DNA of 64,000 nucleotides, taken from contig JADNRY010000015.1 of NCBI GenBank assembly GCA_015501585.1, positions 496,001-560,000 on the forward strand. Direction: 5' to 3'. This DNA is from Rhodocollybia butyracea. Taxonomy: Eukaryota > Basidiomycota > Agaricomycetes > Agaricales > Omphalotaceae. Positions within the stretch are counted from its first letter, which is position 1; each line of letters opens with the position of its first letter. Shown one piece after another: positions 35,898-46,889 of the stretch. Position numbers and translations under genes: made by a program. The notes beneath the pieces are model-generated. The model was not told the DNA's origin. It saw only the letters and a program-made list of their open reading frames with translations, and made no database searches.

Positions 35898-37513
35898 TCA
35901 TGCAGGAGGGCAGAAAGTAACTGTGTAATCTGCTGCAAGCGTTGAGGCACAAGCCTTCAGCGGGGTACCACCCGAGTCATCGAATGCAAATACGAATGAG
36001 TCGGGGCAGTTGCTCTCTGAAAAATTAATCAGTCAGACTCAGCTCTGCCAGAATGTAGAGTTTGAAGTAGACACACACTGAAGTAGCTGTAAAATTGGAC
36101 TCCTAATCATTAAATTGTCAGTTCCAAGATATAGATGATGCTTCAACTATCGAAAAGGCTAACCTGAGCTAGGACAGGTTGCAGGTGTATTGAACTGTCC
36201 GCTACAGCAATTAGGACTGGAAAAATCCCAAGAATAATCAGTTCGAAGACGAGGAGCGTGTAGGAAAATGAATACACCTATTTGCTAAAAGGAAGGAGGA
36301 GAATTTTAGTATCAAATGACAATTCAACGAAGAGACATGATATTCACCTGGATTACCATCCAAGTTCGCAACCTAAATAATTCAAAATTAGAAACAGTAC
36401 ACTGCTAATAAAATAGGACGAACACATACACAAGCAGACTTGCATCCTACGGGAAATCCCGTCGAGTCAAACGGCCCTTTCAAAGCGGCGGGACCTATAT
36501 GACGTAGTAAGAATGTCAATTGGCAAACCCCTACAAAGACAAGATCGAGGAATAACGGACAGTCTGGTCCCAAATCAACTGGGCAGGATGCCACGGGACA
36601 ACCTTTGTTAGTCGTGATGCTAAAAGACGGACAATTAGTACGACTTTGGCTTCACACTAAGTAGTAATACACAGGCTTTGCACAGGCTACTTACCTCATA
36701 GGCAGATTATAGCCATCAACCAAGGAAACTGCATATAATCAAGATTTGAGGCCTTTACTCCATTGAAATATTTAGAAGCACACCATCATAATTGTCAAGA
36801 ATAACAGGGTTATTGGAGAGCGTGAACTCAGCGAGAGTAGCGGGGGAACACCCTAGGTGCGCTAAGTGATCAGTGACAAGTCTCGAGATCTTGAACTCAC
36901 AGTTCCAGTTACAGGATCACATACGAGACTGTTTGTGTTTTAGATGAGGGGAACAGGTGTGCTTGTCGTGTCAAACAGCTCACCCGCCATTACATCCACC
37001 GTCGAGACATGAGTTGGGGCCAGGGTTAGTGGAAAAATCACAGTTTCGACGTCCCTACAAGGAGTAATCATTACCAACTCGGACCATAGTAGTGAAACTG
37101 GCAAGTGCTAATGCTAACCCAGATACGCCCATCTTGCCAATTGTCAGGGACCGTAAAGCTGACGGAAGTAAACGCTGCGGCTTCCCAACTAAGTACCATA
37201 GGTCACGATGAATGAGGCATCGTCTCAAGAAGATATAGCCGACAGCAACTTGAACTCACCCCGTTGCATGATTAGGGGCCGCGCCCACACCAGTGAACAT
37301 CTACCAAAAATCATCAAACCCCAGTCTTTACTGGACATGGACACCAGCATACTGCAGGCCACATTGTGAAGGGACACCCGTTGAAAACCTGGGAAGGTAT
37401 GGAAACAAGTTGTGAATCATCGAACGACCAAGGGTATAAGTACAAACCGTAACGGTGCGAGCGGCTCCAAAGGCAGTGGAGGCGGCGAGAATGGCTGCTT
37501 GAATGAGCTTCAT
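35898..37513 (-). pseudogene. Thaumatin-like protein, copy 2, with a one-base frame break
   Basis: Start at 37513 (MKLIQAAILAASTAFGAART), same exon plan as the other two copies, and end SGGTPLKACAS...TVTFCPPA at 35898. Exons VFNGCPFTMWPA, MFTGVGAAPNHATG and those following are conserved. At the exon beginning GGT GTT (position about 36850) the coding strand has five C (G run 36842-36846 on the plus strand) where copy 3 has six and copy 1 has CCTCC-A. This shifts PPATLAEFTLS out of frame, although the downstream protein is conserved in the other frame (NNPVILDNYD, DANLDGNP-like, CCSGQFNTPATCP). Either a very recent inactivation or an assembly undercall. The last residues differ more from copy 1 than those of copy 3. 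Confidence 0.75.
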
Positions 37514-38080
37514 GATGATATTGATATAAAAATTGCCAGTAAAATATCGACCGTGGGGGGTTGATTCTGAGGAGGGGTTGTAACTCCGTTAGCTTTTGTA
37601 CAAAAACGCAGACCATACTAGGCCCATGATGTCTGTAATCAACGGGACGAGCTCCTAAGTTCAAAAAGGCCGGTGGCACCTTGAGATGAATTACTGTTTG
37701 CGAGTTTAGTGGCAGGCATAATGGTGAAGGTCGGAGAAAGTAGGAAACGGGTGATCAATTATTCGAACTTCGGAGTGAAAAGTCCACGCCAAGGTAGTAT
37801 TTACATGGCATTACAGTACTTAAATGGTTAGCTCTTTGGTCGCTGGCCCATGTCGGCTTGGTAAAACGGTGTTATGGAGGTTGCTTATGGATGTATGCAT
37901 GGAGTCATTGTTCCTGGCCACTTGTAAGTGTTCCAAGTTTGAAGCATAATCATGGCAGTTCCCAGGAGGGAAGTATGGCAGATATGGGCCGATGCATGAT
38001 TATGAGGGTTGGAACCTGTAGATCTAGTAAATAAGTGCCGTCAGGAGCGGCGTACGAGACACCATTACCAACTTGTCCAT
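37514..38080. promoter_or_regulatory. Upstream region of thaumatin-like 2
   Basis: Alignable to 39997-40535 upstream of copy 3. The first 50 bp upstream of the start contain ATCGACCGTGGGGGGTTGA (plus strand), the conserved promoter-proximal block of the family. Confidence 0.5.
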
Positions 38081-38170
38081 ATGGATGAACCTGAAATGCA
38101 AGCTGGGGGTCGAAAGGGGAATCACCACAAGTCAGTATATCTGTCTTGTCGTCTTACTGAGAGTATAGTT
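38081..38170 (+). pseudogene. CSN7 3'-end fragment
   Basis: The plus strand shows ATGGATGAACCTGAAATGCA, AGCTGGGGGTCGAAAGGG and TTACTGAGAGTATAG, nearly the same as the CSN7 tail and its final intron start at 34796-34880. The rest of CSN7 is absent, the intron donor is lost (CACAAGTCAG in place of CGCAAGTAAA), and the fragment sits downstream of the minus-strand thaumatin-like 3. It is a passenger of the segmental duplication and non-functional. Confidence 0.85.
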
Positions 38171-38387
38171 GTTGGTTACTCCACTATATCATTGTACTTA
38201 AGTGATAGTGCTACCTGTGTTTTACTAATAGACCCATATAAAAAACTTTGACCTTATCTCATCGACTTGTATATATGTATACGAGGGCTCTGACTGCCGA
38301 TATCAAGCAATGAAAATCGAAAAACAGGACCTGTAACTTGAAGCATGTTTTCATGCACATAGGCCCAAGCCGCACGCGAAGTTGTGA

Positions 38388-39996
38388 TCAGGCAGGGGGA
38401 GGGCAGAAAGTAATAGTGTAATCTGCTGCAAGCGTTGAGGCACAAGTCCACAGCGCGGTACCACTCGATTCGTCGAATGCATAGGCGTATGAGTCGGGGC
38501 AGTTGCTCTCTGAAGAATTAGTCAGTCAGGCTCAATTGTGAATGTAGAGTTTGAAATAGATACATACTGAAGTAGCTGTAGAATTGGACTCCTAAAAATT
38601 GAGTTGTCAGTTCCAAGACACAGGTGATGCTTCAACTTTCGAAAAGGCTCGCCTGAGTTAGGACAGGTTGCAGGGGTATTGAACTGTCCGCTGCAGCAAT
38701 TGGGACTAGAAAATTCCAAGGATAATCAGTTGGAAGATGAGGAACGCATAGGGAAATGAACACACCTATTTGCTAAAAGAAAAAGAGAATTTTAGTATCA
38801 ACTGATAGTTCACGGAAGAGTCGACATGGTATTCACACGGGTTACCAGACAAGTTCGCAACCTAGAAAATCCAAGGTTAGAAACGGTACACTGATAATAA
38901 AGATAGGATGAACACATACACAAGCGGACTTGCATCCTACGGGAAATCCTGTCGAGTCAAACGGACCTTTCAAAGCGGCAGGACCTATATGATGTACCGA
39001 TGTCTATGAAAAACCCCTACAAGGATAAGATCGAAGAATAACTGACAGTTTGGTCCCAAATCAACTGGACAAGATGCGACATGGCAACCCTTATTATTCG
39101 TGACGCTAAAAGACGGACAATCAGCATGACTTTGGCCTCGCACTAGTAATACACAGACAGGCCACTTACCTCATAGGCAGATTATAACCATCAACCAAGG
39201 AAACTGCATATACCCAACGTTTGAGGGTTTTACTCCATTGAAACATTTGGAAACACACCATCATAGTTGTCAGGGATATTAGGATTAGTGGAGAGCGTGA
39301 ACTCGGCAAGCGTAGCGGGGGGAACACCCTAGGTGCAATAGTTAGTGATCAGCGACAGTAATAATAGTCTCGAAATCGTGGACTCACAGTCCCAGTTACA
39401 GGGTCACATACGAGACTGTTTGTATTTTAGATGAGGGGAACAAGTGTGATTGTCTTGTCAAACAACTCACCCGCCATTGCATCCACCATCGAGACATGAG
39501 TTGGGACCAGGGTTAGTGGCAAAATTACAGTTTCGACGTCCCTACAAGGAGTAATCATTATCAACTCCGAGAACCATAGCGAAAGTGGCCAGTGCTAATG
39601 CTAACCCAGATACGCCCAGCTTGCCAATTGTCGGGGACTGTAAAGCTGACGGAAGTAAACGCTGCGGCTTCCCAACTACCATAGGTCACGATGAATGAGG
39701 CGTTGTCTCAAGAAGATACAGGAGACATAAACTCGACTCACCCCGTTGCATGATTAGGGGCCGCGCCCACACCAGTGAACATCTACCAAAAATGATCAAA
39801 TCACAGTCTTTACTGAACATGGACACCAGCATACTGCAGGCCACATTGTGAAGGGACATCCATTGAAGACCTGGGAAAGTATGGAAGCAAGTCGTGAGCC
39901 ATCGAACGATCGAGAGATAGAAGAACAGACCGTAAACGTGCGAGCGGCTCCAAAAGTAACGGAAGCGGCGAGGGTTACTGCTTGAACTAGCTTCAT
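38388..39996 (-). CDS. Thaumatin-like protein, copy 3
   Basis: Start at 39996 with signal peptide MKLVQAVTLAASVTFGAART. Exons give VFNGCPFTMWPA, MFTGVGAAPNHATGWEAAAF, VSFTVPDNWQAGRIWGRRNC, GPNSCLDGGCNGGLVCDP, GVPPATLAEFTLSTNPNIPD, VSLVDGYNLPMS, FPVGCKSAC and CCSGQFNTPATCPNSG. The end is SYAYAFDESSGTALWTCAS then TLAADYTITFCPPPA, with the stop at 38388. The corresponding C run is six long (39317-39322 on the plus strand), keeping the frame. Product about 250 residues, secreted, same likely glucan-related role as copy 1. Its C-terminus is closer to copy 1 than to copy 2, which may reflect gene conversion. Confidence 0.88.
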
Positions 39997-41514
39997 GATG
40001 ATAGTACGAGAGTTGAATCGACGTTGCCAGTAAAGTCTCGACCGTGGGGGGCTTGACTCTGACAGGGGATCGCAATTTCACTGGCTTTTGTACGAAATTT
40101 ACCATCTCTTACTGTTCTAATAATGTCTGGAATCAGTACACGGAACGAGTTCCTAAGTTCAAATAGACCTGTGATACATTGAGATAAATTGCTGGTTGCG
40201 AGTTTAGGAGCAGGCATACAGATGAAGACCAGAGAAAGCATGAAACGGATGGTTATTTCCATCTCAGTATCTGTTGTTCGAACAAGTTCGGAGTCCAATG
40301 TCCGCGCCAAGGCAGTATTTATATGGCATAATAATACTTAGATGGTTAGCTCTTTCGGTCACTGGCCCATGTCGGCTTGGCACAACGGCGTTATGGAGGT
40401 CATTCATGGATGTTGTGCATGGAGTCATTGCTCCTGACCACTTGCAAGTATTAGTGTGTACTTTAAGTTTGAAGTGCCATCGCACTTTACAGGAGGGCAG
40501 CCTTATGGTAAATATGGTCTGATGCAGGAGCAGGTAGGCCTACTATAATTGAGGCTAATTCTATTTGAATGGCGGGGCTCTTCTAACCCGAGGTAATCCA
40601 GCGCTGCTGAATCCGAGACGATGTGACTATGCGGCAGGGGGAAGTGACTGGACATCGTGCCTACTTTCTGGGCACGAGCCGCCCCCACCTTTGGGATATT
40701 CGTGGAATTGCATTGCAGAGCACATGCTTGGGTTGTCTCGATCATTATGAGACACATATACGGTAACACTTGCTGATGCTGCGGCAGCGAGTGGTCCTTG
40801 GCAGGGGAAGGCAGTCTACTTATCTTCGTCGGAGCGAGCTGTTCGAACAATACATGTACAAAGTCCTGTATCTACCTAGCATTCTACTTGTAACAAGCGT
40901 ACCGTCTGCGACCTGACCCCAACCCCATGAAGTGATCATCAAGTGAACAAATGAGCTGGGGGGTGAGATTACAATGTTAAATAAAAGCTTATGTACAACG
41001 TGAACATTTACATCGCGCTACCGAGTCCGACTCCATCTCCATCCCCATTCCTTCATCCACATCCCCTTATCCCTATCACCATCTACCGTCCTTATCCCTA
41101 CCACCTCATCCCCATCACCTCATCGATCGAAATCACCTGCAACGTACCCAGGTGGGGGTGCGTAAAGTATTTAATATACATTACGTATGAAAAAAACAAC
41201 AAGATGAAGGAAAGAGGCAAAGGCAAAGGATGAAGTTGAAGAAGAAGACAAAGAGACGAATATCAAGAACAAAGACAGAAAAAGAAACGGTATGACAAAA
41301 ACATGACTGATATGATGAATGATGGAATACGAAAATGGAAGGAAACGTGAACGCCAGCCACATCTGCGTTATTGCTGTTGATTGTTGTTAAGAATTCGAA
41401 GGTCTGCGGGTGTGCCAAAAGGAAAAAGAAAAAAAGATGCGTCATTTGAATGCGTGTTTAATGATACCGATCCCCTACCCCCTACGTGCGCATGGACAAG
41501 AAAACGTTGTAGTT
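39997..41514. other. Intergenic between thaumatin-like 3 and FKBP12
   Basis: The left 540 bp belong to segmental-duplication unit 2. A C/T-rich low-complexity tract of CCATC/CCCAT-like repeats spans about 41025-41130. No gene supported. Confidence 0.5.
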
Positions 41515-42560
41515 TCAGTTGATCTTAAGAAGCTCTACCTCGAATTTGAGGGTGGCGTTGGGAGGTATCACGGGTGGGAAGCCACGGGCGCCGTATGCCT
41601 AGAACGAGTTTTAGAAAGGACGACACAGACAATGAAGACGGAGAAATGGAGAGATCTATGAAGAGAACGCACATAATCAGGAGTAGCGATCAAGTATGCT
41701 TTCTGGCCTAATGAGAGCTGGGGTACGCCTTCATCCCATCCTTTAATAACCTTTCCTACGCCTATTTCAGTTGCGAACGCTTCACCCCTGATGGATAGCG
41801 TAGCAGATTGAGCGTGTCGTGCGAGAAAGAGAAAGCAGAATATGTACCTATCCCTACTAGAATCAAACTTGCTTCCATCTTGAAGGGTACCAACGTAGTG
41901 TATCTTGACTTTGTCTTTAGGAGCCATATCGTGTGCATATCGTGTAGTGCATTTTCGAGAGATCAAAGCAGATCCAGAGCAAGTATATGTGGCGTATGCA
42001 ATATTTGAATACCAGAGGATGTTTCGATTGAAAAGATGGCGAAGGAAACGGCAAGGAGAGAGAAAAATCGAAATCGACGAAAGATCAGTACAACTAACGC
42101 TCTTTGAACAACAAACTCAAGCACGTACCGCCCTTCTTTGGAAAATGAACACCATCTCCAGGTGTAATAGTTTCGATTGTCACGCCCTGTTAAAAAAAGA
42201 CGAAAAAAACCATTTAGTCAGTTTATCAGTTAATCAGTTAATATCAAGGCCTATCGCTTCACATCGCCCGGGCGTAAAGCGCCTTTGCCTCGTTGTGAGG
42301 CTGCTGGCTATTCAACAGGGCTGATCTTCTGTGTAATCGCTCTCATCGCGGCGACCCTATGCCCTGACAGCATATATAAACCAGCAACCCATCCGACCAG
42401 CCAGCCATATAAACATATCCCATCCAAATGCCATCCACACACCATCTAGCCCATCTAGCCTTTCTAACCCCTTCTAATCCATCTTATACCCATCTGATCC
42501 ATCGCGCAGCCCACAACTCTCCCAAAATCACATCCAATCCGAAGAAAGCCAGCTCACCAT
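41515..42560 (-). CDS. FPR1: FKBP12-type peptidyl-prolyl isomerase
   Basis: Cytosolic cis-trans prolyl isomerase and receptor of FK506/rapamycin. Spliced product about 108 residues: M, then [107 protein letters not shown]. The residues of the drug/substrate pocket are visible (Tyr of HYVG, Phe and Asp of KFDSS, Val-Ile-Trp of KVIKGW, Tyr of PDYAYG). The first exon is only the ATG at 42558-42560, followed at once by a GTGAGC intron of about 370 bp; the next exon starts GGCGTGACAATC at about 42188. Four introns in all, phases consistent. Known target complexes in fungi are calcineurin and TOR when drug-bound. High confidence; the symbol follows the yeast orthologue. Confidence 0.92.
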
Positions 42561-44429
42561 GATAAAAACCCGTTTACAGAAAACCGACCGGAAAATAAAA
42601 GCGAAGTTTGTGTATAACACAAGGTCGTAGGTGAAAACCTTCAAGAGTAGGTTAAGGAAGGAAATAATAAAAGAAGAAAAATGTTTCTGCGCTGACGAAA
42701 GCCCTTTATAGGATAAGCGTTTGAGCTAAGCGCGTATCACAAATTAATCGATAGATCCTCGATCGATAAGTGTTGTTAGAATCGATTATCGTTCTATCGT
42801 TTAATCGATGTGCATTGTACATACGGTAAGCTTGAAGGTTAGATATCAAAGAATGATATATTGATACTTGTGATATTTATATGTTTATTGATGTTCGTTT
42901 TCAGAATCCACAGGAAAACGGAAATCTCCCAGATTTCATTTTAGAAGAAGAATTTTGATTTTATACATTGTCTTCGTAAGTGGCAACCGAGAGATATCGA
43001 TACGTACACTGAAGAGAAACTACAGCTTGAGACTCAAAGTATCATCCTATCTGGAACCAATGCGATAACGAAGGAATAACAAGGACCGACCAGTAACAGA
43101 CCACCCAGTTGCCATTGAGCAACTTATGCGTTCATCTGAGTTAGTCCGGACCATAGGTTCGAACGGTCCCCCGGTGCTAACATCGCCCGACCTGCCATGG
43201 AGTATTAATACTATGGACTCGCACAAGCACCCGTGCTCTCATTCTCTGCTACTTCGTTCACTCCTGCTCCCTGTTACTCGGTGCGATCGTTGCTTCGAGA
43301 AGTTCCGTTTCACGGACTCTGTCAAGACTCAAAACCACCTTCTTCGAAGTTAAAAAATTCAAGCTCAGTCTCCACTAATAAGAAACGAGCTTCGACCGAG
43401 CCCAAACGTTAGGCTCAGATGGACCCGGTTCACAGTTGCTCTCTTTGGACTCCTTCTTGACTCCTACTCGCATTCTGATACCCTGATATACTGATTTCCG
43501 CGATATAGGCATCTTCATATCTGCATATCAAGGTTGATACCAAGGTGATTCTGGAAAGCACTCACCCGTGAAGCAGTCACTGGTGCACCCCAGTGACCAG
43601 TGTGTCCATTTATCGACGTTTATCCGCTTGTCGTGTGGTATCGAGATGCATACAGATGCTTGGAGCATGTACTTAGCACCGAGCATCTCCCGTTGTCAAA
43701 CGTTCAAACGTGCAGTTGTGCAGTTGTGTGATCACAAGGTCATGCACGTACCTTATTGTCTATCTGTGCACTCTAATGCAGGTATCTATGCACCTATGAC
43801 TTTGCACATTACAGCATGTCTGCTCCCTCGATCTTTTGTCAACGTTTTAGCGATCGGAAGCTCAAGGAGGTTTTTGAGCTGTCGTGCTGTGTTATACGTT
43901 ATGGATACATCTACGTGTTTGTATGTCTTGTCATGAGGGCATGAGGGCATGGATGCTCGGGTGCGGGTTCCTGTGGCTGGGTAGCTAGATAAGACTAGGA
44001 CTCCATGGCATTAATTGGGCGAGGTGAGCACTCTTCCCACCAGGAGGGGCGAGGAGGAAAGACATTTTTTAACTCCCCTCTTATCCACATACAAGTCGCT
44101 CTCATTCACTCGCTCACTTACCTTTGTATTGCATTTTGCATCTTGATGATGTTATTGGACTCCAATGTCTTCCTTCCTTCATTCGTTGTCTTTCTCCTAG
44201 ATTTAACCTGCTCACCTTGGCTAAAAGTCATACTAATATCTCAATATCCCAATATCAATTCTTCTTCTGCTCCCTGCTCTCAGTTTCGAATAACCCTGAA
44301 ATAACCCCACCTTTTCCTAGTGTTCAATCTGTGTTAACGGTTTTAAATATATTAGTCTGCTTATCAAGAAGGATTAATAGTACCCTCGGCGCAGAAGCTG
44401 TATCCAAGAAGTTTTTAAACTGAGGAGAG
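42561..44429. other. Gene-poor intergenic; ATCGAT-rich cluster
   Basis: No gene supported over about 1.9 kb. At 42750-42808 there are repeated ATCGAT/ATCGATAG sites in close spacing, forming several short palindromes upstream of FKBP12. The rest shows only short random frames. Confidence 0.45.
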
Positions 44430-45070
44430 GCCTTTGAGTACCATGAGGCGCGAAAGCAACCTGTAAAGTACTAAGTGCAATGAGTACAAGTAACATGCTC
44501 AAGAGAGCATGGAGGTTGTCAAGAGGGCGTAGAGGTAGAGTGCTCAGAGGAGCATAGAGGAAAATATTCAGAGGAGCATAGAGGAAAATATTCAGAGGAG
44601 CATAGAGGAAAATATTCAGAGGAGCATAGAGGAAAATATTCAGAAGAAGAGTAGAAGTAAAGTGCTCATCAAAAGGGCATAGATGTGAAGTGCTGAAGAG
44701 CGTAGATGTAGAGTGCTCGGAAGAGCGTAGAGGTAAAGTGCTCAAGAGAGCGTAAAGGTGCTCAAAAGAGCATAGAGGTAGAATGCTTGGAGGAGCGTGA
44801 AGATAAAGTGCTCGGAAAAGTAGGTAAAGCGCAGAGGAACATAGAGGGAAAGAACGTGGAGGAGTGTTCAGGAGACCGTCCAGGTAGAATTCTCAGAAGC
44901 GTAAAGGTTAAGTACTCGGAAGAAGGTAGAGGCAAAATGCTCAGAAGAGCATAGAGGCAGAAGAGTGTATATGGTAGTGCTCAAAATTGCAGTGCAGGTG
45001 CACAAAGGACGCAGACATGAAGTTCTCCAAGCAGCATGAATGTAGAGGATTCAAATAGCGCATATAGGAG
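44430..45070. repeat. Minisatellite, unit about 23-24 bp
   Basis: Degenerate tandem array with consensus near GAGCATAGAGGTAAAGTGCTCAGA. Four consecutive near-identical copies of a 24 bp version (AGAGGAGCATAGAGGAAAATATTC) lie at about 44546-44642; flanking copies are diverged and vary in length. On the minus strand the array is open and would read LNIFLYAP repeats, but I regard that as incidental. Confidence 0.85.
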
Positions 45071-45220
45071 AGCCAAACACTTGAAGGAGCATAGACATAA
45101 ACCTACCATTTTTAAGAGCTTAGCTGGGAAGTCTAGATATCTAGGTGGATATCGTGAGGAGCGAGGATGCAATAGAGGGTTGGCTGCAAAGATCTTGGTC
45201 TGCCGGATTTGCTTTGCCAG

Positions 45221-45745
45221 CTAAACTTCGATCGGTCGACCGTGATGGTGAAGGGTTACGACGTTGTTGGCAGAGGTTGAACTCGATAGGTTTCCAGTAT
45301 AGGTAGAGTTCTTCAATGTCAATTTTCTTCGTCGTTTCTGATTTTCAGTCAACTCATTGTTTAAAGGCCCAAGAGATCTGAACCACGCTTTAAGAGATTC
45401 GAGTCTTTCCTGTAAGACTACGCTACTGGGGCGAAAGAGGGTGAGCCTGGACGAGAAGTCATACCAACAGTGCGCTGGTAAGTTTTCATGTAACGCGCGT
45501 AGTTGGCGAGTTCGATTTCGGATTGTATGATTGAGTTTATTTTCAATTCTGGTGAGATTTTCTTGAATCTTGATGGCATTGATAGCTGCTGGGCTGCTGA
45601 GGTGCGTTTCTGTGTCCTCTGAGGGTTTCGTAGTGATTGAGAGGTCGGCGAGAATTTTCATTGAGGGCAGACTGCGCGAGGTAAATGATAGAGAACGCGA
45701 AATTTTAATGAAAGTGAAAGTCGTAGAGAAAGATGTTCGCATCAT
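45221..45745 (-). CDS. Hypothetical basic helical protein, possible mitochondrial targeting
   Basis: A single-exon minus-strand frame of 174 residues from the first ATG (MMRTSFSTTFTFIKISRSLS). The first 30 residues are rich in Arg, Ser and Thr with no acidic residue, resembling a mitochondrial presequence. They are followed by a helical region (INAIKIQENLTRIENKLNHT), a WYDFSSRLTLFRPSSVV stretch, LESLKAWFRSLGPLNNEL and a basic NQKRRRKLTLK. It ends at 45221. No family recognised and no neighbour supports a role. Could be a chance open frame, though the composition is protein-like. Confidence 0.35.
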   Translation of the reverse strand: MMRTSFSTTFTFIKISRSLSFTSRSLPSMKILADLSITTKPSEDTETHLSSPAAINAIKIQENLTRIENKLNHTIRNRTRQLRALHENLPAHCWYDFSSRLTLFRPSSVVLQERLESLKAWFRSLGPLNNELTENQKRRRKLTLKNSTYTGNLSSSTSANNVVTLHHHGRPIEV

Positions 45746-46889
45746 ATCGGCCGGCCTGCGCTGATCCTCCAAGATAAGATAAGCTGTAAGCCGCTTCAAC
45801 GACTTACGGAAATCACGGAACTCCTTCTACTCCTTCTCTATAGCTACGTTCTTGCTCCAACTATAAGTCCACCCACCCGCGCCAATTCTGAGTCGGGGAA
45901 AATTATGACACGACACTTGCTATTGTTAGCGTCACTTCACCAACTATAACTCTTCGCTGAAATGAAAATTGGCCGTACTTTTCTCGCGTTCTGGCAGAAA
46001 TTTGTGACTTCGGGGGTCTCTTAGAAGTATTTGGGCAAAGAGAGCGCGATAGGTTTGCTGATGACAGGTACGCTATAGCCTTCTTCCTGCTTTCTTCATC
46101 GCTGACTTCTCAAGACAATATTACACCACCAGTGAATCCATTTACGATGATTCTTGAGAGGGGCGTACGCCGAATATCTGAATATCTGTTAGATATCGCG
46201 TTCATGACATAGTGTAGAGAGATAAGCTTACCTCTTTGCCCATCCCTCCTGTCCGTTACGCTATATACGTTACTTCAAGAAAAGAAAATCCAATACGCAA
46301 AGAGCTGAACGTGAATGCCGGCTCCAAAGCTTATCCCGCATCCGCAGCATGGTTATTCGTCTCTCGAGCATTGCGAAATAAGCGGCCGAGCTCACAACAG
46401 GCACAACAGGCACACATACTTCGCTGCTGCCATTATTATCCGCGGGATTTCTGCGTGGCACGTTCTAACTGACCCGCCTGCCTGCAATTGTGCCGTCTAC
46501 TCCAACCAGACCGCTGGTATCGTCGTTTCCCTTGTCTAAAGCGCTTCCATTGATTGATCCATGCGCTGACAGTTTTTAACAGCATCTCGCTCCAGTGACC
46601 ACCGTACTCGGTATGCATACCCTTGCAAGTCAGACATGGCTCTATTTTTTGCTCGCCATCTGATACTCCTCGCATTCATTGCCCTTTGTTTCTCTCACCT
46701 CACTCTCACCTGATAGGACGCACCTTCGATCCATGCACCGTGGCGTGAATTCCTCTCTTAATTCTTATGGAACCTTCCTGTCTTCCTTCCGTGTGACCTG
46801 GCAAGCGAACGAAAAGGCAGGAACCCGGCATAGCCCGACATTGGAGTATTAAAATCGTTCAGTATTGATCCCCAACGCTTCTTTCGAAG
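45746..46889. promoter_or_regulatory. Intergenic; upstream region of MFS transporter
   Basis: About 1.1 kb without supported coding sequence, with a pyrimidine-rich tract near 46690-46790 ahead of the MFS gene start. Confidence 0.4.

Larger units (their letters stand above)
34796..38000. repeat. Segmental duplication, unit 1 (CSN7 3' end to thaumatin-like 2 upstream region)
   Basis: This stretch is paralogous to 38081-40535. Shared landmarks in the same order: the CSN7 tail (CCTGAAATGCAAGCTGGGG), a downstream spacer with ACGAGGGCTC, the whole minus-strand thaumatin-like gene with introns, and its upstream region with GGTTAGCTCTTTGGTCGCTG and GCCCATGTCGGCTTGG. Unit 1 keeps about 700 bp of spacer (around 34860-35890) that is absent or shortened in unit 2. 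Confidence 0.85.
38081..40535. repeat. Segmental duplication, unit 2
   Basis: Paralogous to 34796-38000, in tandem and same orientation; see the unit 1 entry for landmarks. It starts within the CSN7 fragment and ends around AAATATGGTCTGATGCAGGA (40508-40527). Confidence 0.85.

Noticed and set aside
43568..43936. 122-codon plus-strand frame
   Set aside because: Composition is not protein-like and nothing around it supports a gene.
44374..44745. Minus-strand open frame with LNIFLYAP repeats
   Set aside because: It is simply the translation of the 24 bp minisatellite (period divisible by three), with no start context, domain or flanking coding signal.
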